64,000 nt of DNA, taken from the NCBI GenBank assembly GCA_963783355.1, contig CAWANF010000006.1:62001-126000 (forward strand), read 5' to 3'. The position numbers and the translations under genes are program-made. The notes below the pieces were generated by a model. It did no database searches and was not told the origin of the DNA. It worked only from the letters and a program-made list of their open reading frames with translations. The stretch is from CAWANF01 sp963783355. GTDB lineage: Bacteria; Bacteroidota; Rhodothermia; Balneolales; DATFMH01. This document shows positions 45,179-54,260 of this stretch, in pieces (the first letter of the stretch is position 1; every line of letters starts with the position of its first letter).

Positions 45179-46387
45179 TTGAAAAAAACGATTAGAACCC
45201 GCCCTGTTTTCTTCGGCTTATTCACAGCGACCCTGGCAGCGATGTTGGGTATCGGGATAATAGAACCGATTTTGCCACTCTATGCCAAGAATATGGGGGT
45301 GAGCGGTTTGATGGTTGGATTTATTTTTGCCTGTTTTGCTCTTTCGCGCGGCATTTTTGCTCCTATTGTCGGTAAATTTTCCGACCAAAACGGTCGTAAA
45401 AAACTCATCGTTTACGGACTGATTTTATATATCATTTTCTCAATTGGTTATGTTATCCCTTCCAACGGCTGGCTCCTTGCTTTCGTCCGATTTATGCAAG
45501 GCCTTGCTTCCGTGATGGTTACGCCTATAGCCCAATCTTATATCGGCGATATTACACCACATGGAAAAGAAGGGCAATACATGAATCTCTTCTACATTTC
45601 ACTTTTCAGCGGTACGGCACTCGGACCTTCGCTCGGCGGTTATTTATCGGATCATCTTTCTATTACAGCCCCATTTTATGCAACAGCGATAGCAGGTTTC
45701 ATCTCTTTACTTTTGGTATTACTACTGGTTCCTGAAAGTCCGGCAATCAGTAAACAAAATAAAGAAGGCCGTAAAACAGATGGTTATTCACTTCGTAAAA
45801 TCGTTAAAGATAACCCGATGCGGGGCCTGATGATTTATATGATATCCCGCGGTTTCTATCGATGGGGATTCAATACGTTCTTTCCTTTGTTCGCTGTAAA
45901 TATCCTGGCTTTGAGCAAAACCGGAACAGGATTCTTTCTTTCCGCTTACATGCTGGCAGGGGCATTATTACAATATCCGGCTGGTGTCCTTGCCGATCGT
46001 TTTAACCGTTATCGTAATGAACTGATACTTTTTGGAGGGATTCTAAGTGCGATTCCCATGTTCCTGATACCGGTAATGACGAACAATATTCTGATTTTCA
46101 TTTTTATGCTCTGGATGGGCGGCCTGAGCGCTTTTTCCAGGGCTTCGGCAGTGGCCATTCGTACGGAACGCGGACGTATATTCGGTATGGGCTCGGTTAC
46201 CGGTGCTTTCACCACATCCATGAGTGTCGGACAAATAATCGGCCCGATCGTCTTCGGGTTTATTTATGACTATTCCGGATTGTCGATGAGCTTTATCATT
46301 GGCGGAGTGGTCGGATTGCTTGGCTCCTGGCTGTCTTATCGTTATTTACATCACAACACTGAAAAAATGAACGCTCAGACCAGATAA
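45179..46387 (+). CDS. Major facilitator superfamily transporter
   Basis: A 402-residue inner-membrane protein with 12 predicted membrane segments. The first helix contains LGIGIIEPILPLYAKNMG, followed by the MFS loop motif KFSDQNGRKKLIVYG (DxxGRRK type); the second half has GVLADRFNRYRNELILFGG. This resembles drug:proton antiporters or sugar exporters, but the substrate cannot be told. The frame opens with TTG (45179) just after a stop codon, and no other start would keep the first helix. It is divergent from aguA, and convergent with the histidine kinase gene, 1 base apart. Confidence 0.82.
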   Translation: MKKTIRTRPVFFGLFTATLAAMLGIGIIEPILPLYAKNMGVSGLMVGFIFACFALSRGIFAPIVGKFSDQNGRKKLIVYGLILYIIFSIGYVIPSNGWLLAFVRFMQGLASVMVTPIAQSYIGDITPHGKEGQYMNLFYISLFSGTALGPSLGGYLSDHLSITAPFYATAIAGFISLLLVLLLVPESPAISKQNKEGRKTDGYSLRKIVKDNPMRGLMIYMISRGFYRWGFNTFFPLFAVNILALSKTGTGFFLSAYMLAGALLQYPAGVLADRFNRYRNELILFGGILSAIPMFLIPVMTNNILIFIFMLWMGGLSAFSRASAVAIRTERGRIFGMGSVTGAFTTSMSVGQIIGPIVFGFIYDYSGLSMSFIIGGVVGLLGSWLSYRYLHHNTEKMNAQTR

Positions 46388-46388
46388 A

Positions 46389-47675
46389 TCAACCTTCGTT
46401 TTCATTGGATAACTTATTAAACGATATGGCAATAGCATGCTTGTTATCGTTATACAGATATTCAATTTGAAAACGATACAAATCACATATTGCCTTTACA
46501 ATCGCCAATCCCAGTCCGGTTGAATCGTCGCGGTTTCCGGATTTTTCAAAGCGATTAAAATACACAGAAGGATCTTTCCGGGTCATTGGGCCTGAATTGG
46601 AAATCCTGAATTCCTTGTCATCCAATTCCACATTGATCCAGCCTTCAGGGACATTATGACGAACAGCGTTATTTATCAAATTCCCCACCAACACATCCGT
46701 CAGATAAGAATTCATTGGTACAATGACATCATGTTGAATACGGGTTTCGACCGTCAGCTTTTTCATCTCAAAAAAATCATCCAATATCATCAGACGATCC
46801 CGCAAAACCAATGAAATATTGACCGGTTCATATTTAGGAAACTGATTATTCTCGATTTTTGCCAATAACAACAAAGCCTGATTCAGGCGTGAGAGACGTG
46901 TCGATGCTTTGGAAATGCTCTGAATGAGTTCAATCTGGTTCTCCTTCAATCCCTTTTCCTGCAACAATAATTCGATTTTGGCATTGATGATGGATAAAGG
47001 AGTTTGTAACTCGTGAGAGGCATTGCCGGTGAATTCTTTCAGGCGATGATAGTCATCATGAATCCGGTAAATCATTTTATCCAGGACCTCATTCAGTTCC
47101 TGGAACTCCTGGATATCCGTTTGGGGAAAATCGAGCGTGGCCGAACTGCCTAACCTGAAATTTCGGGCTTTACTCAATGTCTCATAAAATGGCATCCACA
47201 AGCGCGCTATTACCCGGTGATTAATCAGGTAAAAACCAATAGCCGCTATCAATACCATTATGATTTCCGTGAGCAATATCGCTGCAAACATGTCATCGGA
47301 CTCTACCAACGATTTTCTTATTACCATCCGGTAACGTTGATTATGAATTTTGATGACGGTCGATAATTGCCGGTACGGAATCTTTTCCTGTTCTACCGAA
47401 TTGAAAATGCGCACATCGGTAAATTGAATCTTATTGAGTCCGGAAACGGTGCTGTCGGCTTTTTGAAGAGTGAGTAAATTGCTGTTGAAGAAATGATCCA
47501 GCCCGTTGTACGTCTGAAGCTTCTTGCTTAAATAGGTTTTTTCAGAAATAAGAGCCTGGTCAACACCGGTTCGAATGACCGAACGGATTGCAAACGAAAA
47601 AACGATAGTCCAGGCCACCAAAATGACCAGAAAGAAAATCAGGTAGTAAAAGCGGGTTTTTGCCAGTAATTTCAA
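46389..47675 (-). CDS. Sensor histidine kinase, PhoR-position in the phosphate operon
   Basis: A 428-residue membrane kinase. Transmembrane segments (about 9-30 and 128-150) flank a 95-residue periplasmic domain. A HAMP-like stretch precedes HisKA with the phospho-acceptor H221 in FTGNASHELQTPLS. The ATPase domain has VGNLINNAVRHNVPEG (N box) and DDSTGLGLAIVKAICD (G box). No PAS domain is seen, unlike E. coli PhoR. It overlaps the response regulator gene by 4 bases and ends the phosphate operon, so a phosphate-sensing role is inferred from position; QseC-type sensing of something else remains possible. Confidence 0.85.
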   Translation of the reverse strand: MKLLAKTRFYYLIFFLVILVAWTIVFSFAIRSVIRTGVDQALISEKTYLSKKLQTYNGLDHFFNSNLLTLQKADSTVSGLNKIQFTDVRIFNSVEQEKIPYRQLSTVIKIHNQRYRMVIRKSLVESDDMFAAILLTEIIMVLIAAIGFYLINHRVIARLWMPFYETLSKARNFRLGSSATLDFPQTDIQEFQELNEVLDKMIYRIHDDYHRLKEFTGNASHELQTPLSIINAKIELLLQEKGLKENQIELIQSISKASTRLSRLNQALLLLAKIENNQFPKYEPVNISLVLRDRLMILDDFFEMKKLTVETRIQHDVIVPMNSYLTDVLVGNLINNAVRHNVPEGWINVELDDKEFRISNSGPMTRKDPSVYFNRFEKSGNRDDSTGLGLAIVKAICDLYRFQIEYLYNDNKHAIAISFNKLSNENEG

Positions 47676-48349
47676 TGCGCTGTAAATTTATAGCCAATGC
47701 CATACATAGTTTCGATGTAATCCTGGCCGCCACAATCGATCATCTTTTTGCGTAAATTTTTTATATGTGCATAAACAAAATCGAATGAATCGGCCATATC
47801 CATATTATCGCCCCAAAGGTACTCAGCTATAGATTCTTTTGTAACAACTCTGTTTTTATTCGAAATCAGGTAAAACAGCAGATCATATTCTTTCTTTGTA
47901 AGAGATAACAGACGATCGTTAACCGAGACTTTTCTCTCATCCGGATAAATTTGAATCTCGTTAATTAGGATTTCTTTTCTTCCTTTAAAATTTTTACGTC
48001 TGATGAGGGCCCGAATACGGGCATTCAATTCCGATAAGTGAAACGGCTTGGTCATGTAATCGTCTGAACCAATATCCAGCCCTTTTATTTTATCATCCAG
48101 GGAATTCCGGGCTGAAATGATGATGATGCCCGATTCTGAATCATTTATTTTTAATTCATTTACGAGGTTGAGCCCATTTCCATCTGGCAGGTTTATATCG
48201 ACAACCACACAATCGTAGTTATAGACATTAATTTTCAAATGAGCGGATTTGTAATCGAAAGCCGTTTCACACACATAGCCTTCGTTGGAGAGATAACTCT
48301 GAATGCTTTCTGCCAGGGATTGTTCGTCTTCTACTACGAGGATTTTCAC
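47672..48349 (-). CDS. OmpR/PhoB-type response regulator
   Basis: A 225-residue transcription regulator. The receiver domain has acidic residues in VVEDEQ, phospho-acceptor D51 in VVVDINLPDGNGL, and K101 in YMTKPFHLSEL. The winged-helix DNA-binding domain includes LSLTKKEYDLLFYLISNKNR and ETMYGIGYKF. It overlaps the kinase gene by 4 bases and follows phoU by 127 bases. Its place at the end of the pst-phoU cluster suggests a PhoB-like role, and the phased TTAACA repeats before the porin gene could be its binding site (inference). Confidence 0.88.
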   Translation of the reverse strand: MKILVVEDEQSLAESIQSYLSNEGYVCETAFDYKSAHLKINVYNYDCVVVDINLPDGNGLNLVNELKINDSESGIIIISARNSLDDKIKGLDIGSDDYMTKPFHLSELNARIRALIRRKNFKGRKEILINEIQIYPDERKVSVNDRLLSLTKKEYDLLFYLISNKNRVVTKESIAEYLWGDNMDMADSFDFVYAHIKNLRKKMIDCGGQDYIETMYGIGYKFTAH

Positions 48350-48476
48350 GGATCAGCGGTTTTTAGTGATCGGACTACCGTAAGATACAAAAAACAAAAC
48401 CGTGTCTTGTCAAAACGGTTTTGTGGACGAACATAAATTTAAATTCTGAAGAAAATCTGTTATTACAAAAGAGCTA

Positions 48477-49145
48477 CTATTTTTTCGACTTTTTTTTGTG
48501 TTTCAAAACTTTAGCGTCGATATAGAAAATGATTTCTTCGGCAATGTTTTTAATTTGGTCTCCGGCACGCTCCAGTTTTCGAACCATCGAAATAAGATTC
48601 AGGCAATGATTCAGCGTTTCCGGTTTCTCGTTGATGAGTGCTCCAATCACGATATTTGCCTCAGCGTTGATGGTATTCAACACCTCATCCTTTTTGAAAA
48701 TCGTACGGGCTAATTTGGTGTCTTCCCGTTCAAAGGCCGCAGCAGCATCCGTCAACATCGTCTTGATTGTGCGAAACATTTCGAGGACCCGGCTTTTTTC
48801 CAATAAATCTTTTTCATACGATTTATCCACATCCATGACCAGCCGTGCGATACCGTCCGCAATATCTCCTACCCGCTCGAGGTTGTAGTTGATTTTTATA
48901 ACGGCCAGCACGAAGCGAAGGTCTACCGCAACCGGACAATAAATAGCAAAAATATCCTCACAGTCGCGATCGATCTTTAGCTCGAAAGCGTTCACTCTTT
49001 TTTCATTCGATACGACTTCAAAAGCCATATCCTCATCAAAATTCACGAGTGCGACTTCCGATTTATGGATTTGGGAACTCACCAGGTTCCACATCTCAAA
49101 AACTTCTTTTTTGAGCTGATCTAATTCTGTTTCTAATTGTGTCAT
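48477..49145 (-). CDS. phoU: Phosphate signalling protein PhoU
   Basis: A 222-residue all-helical cytoplasmic regulator linking the PstSCAB transporter to the sensor kinase. Two PhoU domains are visible, with metal-binding style motifs EVVSNEKRVNAFELKIDRDC, NYNLERVGDIADGIARLV and RKLERAGDQIKNIAEEII. The long open frame reaches 49292 and overlaps pstB, but the ATG at 49145 starts the conserved MTQLETELDQLKKEV and lies 28 bases after the pstB stop, so it is the likely start. Confidence 0.93.
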   Translation of the reverse strand: MTQLETELDQLKKEVFEMWNLVSSQIHKSEVALVNFDEDMAFEVVSNEKRVNAFELKIDRDCEDIFAIYCPVAVDLRFVLAVIKINYNLERVGDIADGIARLVMDVDKSYEKDLLEKSRVLEMFRTIKTMLTDAAAAFEREDTKLARTIFKKDEVLNTINAEANIVIGALINEKPETLNHCLNLISMVRKLERAGDQIKNIAEEIIFYIDAKVLKHKKKSKK

Positions 49146-49173
49146 AATTAAGCCTTTAGTCCTGATGAAAATA

Positions 49174-49932
49174 TTAACTGAAGCGGCCAGTAATATAACT
49201 CTGTGTTTTTGGATTCTTAGGATTGGTAAACACTTCTTTAGTATCGCCATATTCAGCAAGTTCACCAAGATAAAAGAATGCCGTCCGGTCACTTATACGG
49301 GCTGCCTGCTGCATATTATGTGTAACGATGACAATCGTGTATTTCTTTTTCAACTCATGGATTAAATCTTCAATCTTGGATGAGGAGATAGGATCCAGGG
49401 CTGATGTCGGTTCATCAAGTAATAACACTTCCGGTTTCATGGCGATAGCACGTGCAATACAAAGACGCTGCTGCTGTCCACCTGACAAAAATGTTCCCTT
49501 TTTATGCAGTGTATCCTTAACCTCATCCCATAAAGACGTTGACGTAAGTGCTTCTTCGACAATTTCATTTCGTACTGTGCGGTCGAGTTTAATCCCGTTC
49601 AGTTTATACCCTGCAATGACATTATCGTAGATGCTCATCGTAGGAAACGGGTTCGGACGTTGAAATACCATCCCGACTTTTCTCCGTAAGATGATGGGAG
49701 ACATTTCGTAAATGTCTTCATTATCCAACAGGATTTCACCTTCGGCATGTGCGCCTTCCGTGAGTTCATGAATCCTGTTAAAGCACCTGATGAATGTTGT
49801 TTTACCACAACCGGAAGGTCCCATTATGGCAATACTCTTATTCCGGGGGATTTTCATATCGATATTCTTCAATACCTGATGATCCCCGTAATAAGCACTG
49901 AATTTCTTAATTACTAATATTGGACTTTCCAT
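49174..49932 (-). CDS. pstB: Phosphate ABC transporter ATP-binding protein PstB
   Basis: A 252-residue ATPase powering phosphate import. Walker A is MGPSGCGKTTFIRCFNR, the signature is FLSGGQQQRLCIARA, Walker B is VLLLDEPTSALDP, and the switch His is in TIVIVTHNMQQAAR. FQRPNPFPTMSIYDNV is typical of PstB. It overlaps the end of pstA by 19 bases and precedes phoU. Confidence 0.97.
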   Translation of the reverse strand: MESPILVIKKFSAYYGDHQVLKNIDMKIPRNKSIAIMGPSGCGKTTFIRCFNRIHELTEGAHAEGEILLDNEDIYEMSPIILRRKVGMVFQRPNPFPTMSIYDNVIAGYKLNGIKLDRTVRNEIVEEALTSTSLWDEVKDTLHKKGTFLSGGQQQRLCIARAIAMKPEVLLLDEPTSALDPISSSKIEDLIHELKKKYTIVIVTHNMQQAARISDRTAFFYLGELAEYGDTKEVFTNPKNPKTQSYITGRFS

Positions 49933-50759
49933 TTTCGGATAGCAAATTTACTCAAAATATTTAAGGACAAGACTAATAATACCAAAATTAACGATGCTCC
50001 CCAAGCCAATTCGTGCTGGGAATTATAAGGACTGGTGGCATAGTTAAATATAATCAAAGGAAGGCTATCCATAGGTTTGAAAATATTAGTATTCATAAAC
50101 TGATTCCCAAATGCCGTAAATAACAATGGCGCTGTTTCACCTGCAACTCTTGCCACGCTCAGCATCACCCCGGTAACAATACCGCTTAATCCTGATGGTA
50201 AAATAACACTCATTACCACTTTATAATACGGAGCCCCCAAAGCCAATGCCGCCTCTTTTAAAGTTTCCGGAATTAATTTCAATGTTTCTTCAGTAGTACG
50301 GATGATAACCGGAAGCATCATCATACCCAGCGCAACGCTTCCCGAAAAAGCACTAAAGCCAAAAGGCAGGACTAATGTTATATATGCCAGGATTCCAAAA
50401 ACGATAGATGGTGTTCCATTGAGAATATCGAGTCCGGATCGTGCGAAATTGGATAATTTTGTATTACGATATTCGCTTAAATAAATACCGGCCCCCACGC
50501 CAACAGGGATAGCCATTAACGATGCCACCAGAACGATTAAAAACGTACCAACAAGGGCATTCGAAATACCACCGCCCGCTTCCCCCGCAGGCATCGGCAG
50601 ATTCACAATAAATTGCCAGTTAATTTCCTTAAAACCCGTTTTACAAATGTAGAAAAGAATTAAAACGAGTGGCACTATCGTAATCAAAGCCAGAAAAATA
50701 ATGATATACTGAAAGATCTTATCTTTTGATTTGCGATATTGAATGGATCTGTCGCTCAT
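49914..50759 (-). CDS. pstA: Phosphate ABC transporter permease PstA
   Basis: A 281-residue inner-membrane permease with six hydrophobic segments. GGISNALVGTFLIV and the EAA-type loop TLKEAALALGAPYYKVVMSV, which contacts PstB, are typical, as is GAGIYLSEYRNTKLS. It begins directly after the stop of pstC with no gap and overlaps pstB, so pstCAB are co-translated. Confidence 0.95.
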   Translation of the reverse strand: MSDRSIQYRKSKDKIFQYIIIFLALITIVPLVLILFYICKTGFKEINWQFIVNLPMPAGEAGGGISNALVGTFLIVLVASLMAIPVGVGAGIYLSEYRNTKLSNFARSGLDILNGTPSIVFGILAYITLVLPFGFSAFSGSVALGMMMLPVIIRTTEETLKLIPETLKEAALALGAPYYKVVMSVILPSGLSGIVTGVMLSVARVAGETAPLLFTAFGNQFMNTNIFKPMDSLPLIIFNYATSPYNSQHELAWGASLILVLLVLSLNILSKFAIRKWKVQY

Positions 50760-51662
50760 TTATTCCGTTATAAATCTTTTCGTTATTTTTTTACCCACAA
50801 AATTAATAATCATCGTGATTAAGAACAGCAATAAACCAATCTCAATAAGCGATGAAAGATAGAGATTGGTATTGGCTTCTGTGAATTCGTTTGCAATCAC
50901 ACTCGCCATGGTATTCCCCGTACTGAAAATGCTGCCCGGGATGTTGTTGGTATTCCCTATGATCATTGTAACCGCCATAGTTTCACCTAAAGCCCTTCCC
51001 AAAGCTAAAATAATACCGGCAAAAATACCCGACCAGGTGTATGGTAAAATGACATTTCGTATCACTTCAAATCGTGTGGCCCCCAGGGAATAAGCAGCCT
51101 CTTTCATCGTTGAGGGAACCAGGCTGATAACTTCCCGGCTAACCGATGCCGAGTATGGTATAACCATAATAGCCAATATCAGGGCTGAAGCGAAAATACC
51201 CAGGCCAATCGGGGCGACATCTAACTTCATTTCCAAAACACGAACCATTGGAACCATTACAAATAAACCCCAAAAACCGTAAATGACTGAAGGAATGCCT
51301 GCTAAAAGTTCAATCGCATTCTGTAAAACGGTGGAAACAACTCCTTTCGTTGCATATTCCCCCAGATAAATACTCAAAGCCAACGAAAAGGGAGTTGATA
51401 TGATTAGGGCAAGAAAAGAGGTTAAGAGTGTTCCGACGATGAAAGGCAAAGCCCCAAACTTCTGACTCACCGGATTCCAGACTTTTCCAAAGATAAATCC
51501 GAATCCAAATGTCTTAATTGAAGGTATAGAGCTGATTAAAAGAGTTAAAAACAGTGTTAGAACAATTGCTATTACACACAAAATGGAGAATGCAAGCATC
51601 CATTTGAAAATTTTTTCCTTTATGGAAACAAATTGAATCTGTTTTATTTCACTTTGATTCAC
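50760..51662 (-). CDS. pstC: Phosphate ABC transporter permease PstC
   Basis: A 300-residue inner-membrane permease with six hydrophobic segments. FGKVWNPVSQKFGALPFIVG, SIYLGEYATKGV, the loop TMKEAAYSLGATRFEVIRNV and LGRALGETMAVTMIIGN are PstC features. It follows pstS by 214 bases holding two hairpins and is directly followed by pstA. Confidence 0.95.
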   Translation of the reverse strand: MNQSEIKQIQFVSIKEKIFKWMLAFSILCVIAIVLTLFLTLLISSIPSIKTFGFGFIFGKVWNPVSQKFGALPFIVGTLLTSFLALIISTPFSLALSIYLGEYATKGVVSTVLQNAIELLAGIPSVIYGFWGLFVMVPMVRVLEMKLDVAPIGLGIFASALILAIMVIPYSASVSREVISLVPSTMKEAAYSLGATRFEVIRNVILPYTWSGIFAGIILALGRALGETMAVTMIIGNTNNIPGSIFSTGNTMASVIANEFTEANTNLYLSSLIEIGLLLFLITMIINFVGKKITKRFITE

Positions 51663-51759
51663 ATCTTACCTGTGTGAGAATACAATAAATATCTTGGTTA
51701 AAATTTTTGTGGGGATTATACAAAAAAGATCGATAAAATCATCGGCTAAAGTCATATTG

Positions 51760-51801
51760 TCATTAGGTTCCCAACTTATTGCTAAGAAGGGAACCTAATG
51801 A
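51760..51801 (-). other. Long RNA hairpin between pstS and pstC
   Basis: A perfect 13-bp inverted repeat (51760-51772 with 51789-51801) with a 16-base loop. No T run follows on either strand, so it is unlikely to be a plain terminator. Such hairpins behind binding-protein genes often protect the upstream part of the mRNA from decay. Confidence 0.7.
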
Positions 51802-51824
51802 TATAAATCAATTTACTTATTTTC

Positions 51825-51853
51825 AATTCCCACATTTTGTCAGGGTGGGAATT
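51825..51853 (-). other. Second RNA hairpin just after pstS
   Basis: A 9-bp perfect stem (51825-51833 with 51845-51853) with an 11-base loop, 23 bases after the pstS stop. On the minus strand it is followed by GAAAATAAG, not a T run; a T run exists only on the plus strand. With the hairpin at 51760-51801 it probably shapes pstS mRNA stability. Confidence 0.6.
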
Positions 51854-51876
51854 TTTGAACTTGAATAACCCGAAAC

Positions 51877-52992
51877 TTAGTTACTGCTGAGTAAGGGCTG
51901 ATCTCCGTATTTAACAGATTTCAAAATATTATCAGCAACTTTTTGAGCGGCCTCCGGCAGCGGAGCATAATTCAATGGTTTTGCATATTGCTGACCATCG
52001 TGAATCATCCACCAAACCAGGTTAACCAATTCTTTGGCACGATTTTCAGAACGTCCGTTATATTTTTGTTGCTGATAAAGAAGCACCCAGGTGAATCCGG
52101 AAATCGGATAACCTTTGGCAGCATCGGTATTCGTTAACGATACGCGGGCATCAGCAGGAATTTTAACATTGGCAGCTAAACTTGTAGATTCCAGCGTCGG
52201 GGTAATGTAATTACCACTCTTATTTTTAAGTTCAGCAACCGGCATATTATTTTGAAGAGCATAAATCAATTCAACATAACCGAGTCCGCCAGGAGTTTGT
52301 TTTACGATACCAGCAACACCAGGATTACCTTTGCCTCCTAAGCCTACCGGCCAATCCAGAGATTTACCGGTACCAATTTTGCTGGCCCATTCTTTGCTTA
52401 CTTTAGTGAGGTAATCACTGAAGATATACGTAGTACCACTACCATCAGAACGGTGTACAACGGTGATAGGAAGACTTGGAAGCTTAACATTTTTATTTAA
52501 AGCCTCGATGCGGGGATCATTCCATTTTTTGATTTTGCCTAAATAAATATCAGCTAAAACAGCAGAATCGAAACGTAATTGAGGACTGCCGGGTAGGTTA
52601 TAGCTGATAGTGACAGCGCCCAGGCAGGTAGGAATGTGAACGATGAAAGCAGGAGCTTTTTGTTCATCAGCATCGCTTAACGGAGCATCTGAACCACCGA
52701 AATCGATAATTTTACTTTCCAGCTGGCGAATACCACCACCGGAACCTATACCCTGGTAATTAACCTGAATACCTTTTTCCTTATTATAAACCTGGAACAT
52801 TTTGGTATAGATAGGATAAGCAAAAGTAGAACCGGCGCCCAATATTTGGCTGCCGTTACCAGATTTTGAAGAAGCAGATGAAGCCTCTTGCGGCTTGTTA
52901 TTTGATTTTTTGCTTTGACTGCATGCGGCTAATGCAAATATCATCGCTACAACAGTTAACAAACTGGATAACTTCTTGAGTTGGTTTTTCAT
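51877..52992 (-). CDS. pstS: Phosphate ABC transporter substrate-binding lipoprotein PstS
   Basis: A 371-residue phosphate-binding protein anchored as a lipoprotein (signal ending FALAAC, Cys23). Phosphate-site motifs are ILGAGSTFAYPIYTKMF, NYQGIGSGGGIRQL, DFGGSDAPLSDAD and HRSDGSGTTYIFSDYL. A Ser/Lys/Asn-rich spacer follows the lipid cysteine. The frame extends to 53049, but the ATG ending at 52992 begins a proper signal peptide. It follows the porin gene across a terminator-like hairpin and precedes pstC across two further hairpins, so its transcript may be separately tuned. Confidence 0.95.
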   Translation of the reverse strand: MKNQLKKLSSLLTVVAMIFALAACSQSKKSNNKPQEASSASSKSGNGSQILGAGSTFAYPIYTKMFQVYNKEKGIQVNYQGIGSGGGIRQLESKIIDFGGSDAPLSDADEQKAPAFIVHIPTCLGAVTISYNLPGSPQLRFDSAVLADIYLGKIKKWNDPRIEALNKNVKLPSLPITVVHRSDGSGTTYIFSDYLTKVSKEWASKIGTGKSLDWPVGLGGKGNPGVAGIVKQTPGGLGYVELIYALQNNMPVAELKNKSGNYITPTLESTSLAANVKIPADARVSLTNTDAAKGYPISGFTWVLLYQQQKYNGRSENRAKELVNLVWWMIHDGQQYAKPLNYAPLPEAAQKVADNILKSVKYGDQPLLSSN

Positions 52993-53041
52993 ATGAATTA
53001 TATGCTTTGGTTGATTTGTAGGTCGAAAGAAATTTAATAAA

Positions 53042-53072
53042 CAGAACACAAAGAGCCGGTGTAAAACCGGCT
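53042..53072 (-). terminator. Terminator-like hairpin between the porin gene and pstS
   Basis: An 8-bp GC-rich stem (53052-53059 with 53065-53072) with a 5-base loop is followed on the minus strand by TTTGTGTTCTG. It may stop part of the transcription from the porin gene, or act as an mRNA 3' end, so pstS may also have its own promoter. Confidence 0.65.
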
Positions 53073-53083
53073 CATGTTAAAAA

Positions 53084-54166
53084 TTAAAAACTGAAGTACC
53101 AAGTCACGCGTGCCACAACATCACTTTTCTTACTCGGCAATCCTCCCTGGGCAGAGTAACTGTTTATCCAGATATTCGGCATCAGGTGTACATGAGAAGA
53201 AGCCAGGTAATCCAGTCCGAGCAAGGTAAAGGATTCTTTATATCCCCTGTTATTCTTGGAATCAGGATTATAAAAATCCTGGCGTGCAAAACCATTCAAT
53301 TTACCCGGAATTAACGTACCATGAGCAAAGACCCAAAGACCGGATGCGTTTGCGTCCATTACTTGATTATTAATGGTAACAGCATTCTTCTGGATTTGTT
53401 GAACACCGGCTAAACCTAATGTCAGCTTTTTGGTTTGATATCCCACAAAACCCTTGAACGTTGTTTTATTCATGCTATTGGGAGCACTTTGATAATCGGC
53501 ATATGCTTCCAAAATCAACTTCTTATTAAGTAATTTGGCATGAATTTCACCATATACTTTTTTGTACTTCGTTGGAGCTTTGGCACCAGTGCCATTACCT
53601 AACATAACTGTATAACCAAGAGTACCATCGCTATTGAAATCACCGGTTAATGCAACTCCCAGGTCATTGGAACCTCCAAAATGGCGCATATCCAAGAGCG
53701 TTTTTTCTACAGAACGATATCCCCAAATGTGTTCTGTAAAGGTTGCAAAAGTCGGTGTCCCCTGATGCCCGATGATTAACTTTCCATAAGGAACCACGTT
53801 TTTAATTTGTATATCGGCATTTTTCAAATAAAATCCACGGTTACCATCGGGTAAGAAATCCCCCTCGTGAGCTAACTCAATTTTTGTTGAAATATTTGGT
53901 GTAAAATCGTAGGTATAACCGAAATATACACGTCGTATATCAAAAGCATTCATATCCTGAGCCGTATTGGCATATTGTGCATGGCTAAATGCATTTTGTT
54001 CTCCACTCATTTTATAATAATAATCGCCAAAGAATTGAGCGAAAATCTTACCATGAGGTTTAAAGGTGCTATTTGTAGTGCTTTGTGCGTTTACCGAAGT
54101 AAGTGGTAATAACAACCCTCCCATTAACAACAGAGAGCCGCATACTTTTTTAGCTAGGTTTCTCAC
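53084..54166 (-). CDS. Outer-membrane porin, phosphate-selective (OprO/OprP) type
   Basis: A 360-residue outer-membrane protein with a signal peptide (LLLMGGLLLPLTSVNAQS). Strand patterns and conserved blocks such as NAFDIRRVYFGYTYDFTPNI, IELAHEGDFLPDGNRGFYLK, YGKLIIGHQGTPTFA and the C-terminal DVVARVTWYFSF (terminal Phe) fit 16-strand porins of the OprP family. Its position at the head of the pst operon suggests phosphate uptake across the outer membrane. The start codon is GTG (54166) with a weak AGGA in front. A phased TTAACA array lies 56-94 bases upstream. Confidence 0.82.
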   Translation of the reverse strand: MRNLAKKVCGSLLLMGGLLLPLTSVNAQSTTNSTFKPHGKIFAQFFGDYYYKMSGEQNAFSHAQYANTAQDMNAFDIRRVYFGYTYDFTPNISTKIELAHEGDFLPDGNRGFYLKNADIQIKNVVPYGKLIIGHQGTPTFATFTEHIWGYRSVEKTLLDMRHFGGSNDLGVALTGDFNSDGTLGYTVMLGNGTGAKAPTKYKKVYGEIHAKLLNKKLILEAYADYQSAPNSMNKTTFKGFVGYQTKKLTLGLAGVQQIQKNAVTINNQVMDANASGLWVFAHGTLIPGKLNGFARQDFYNPDSKNNRGYKESFTLLGLDYLASSHVHLMPNIWINSYSAQGGLPSKKSDVVARVTWYFSF

Positions 54167-54221
54167 TTATCCTGCCTTGTTTAGTTAATAAAAAATTGAC
54201 TACTCAAGTATCTCTCTTGAT

Positions 54222-54260
54222 TGTTAAGCAGAATTTATGGTAATGTTAAGTTTATGTTAA
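54222..54260 (-). promoter_or_regulatory. Pho-box-like phased TTAACA repeats before the porin-pst operon
   Basis: Read on the minus strand, exact TTAACA hexamers lie at 54260-54255, 54249-54244 and 54227-54222, spaced 11 and 22 bases. A degenerate ATAAAT (54238-54233) fills the missing register. TTAACA-type repeats at 11-base spacing are the known PhoP box in Bacillus subtilis, and PhoB boxes elsewhere have the same period. The site is 56 bases before the GTG start of the porin gene, and the operon encodes an OmpR/PhoB-type regulator. Confidence 0.6.
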
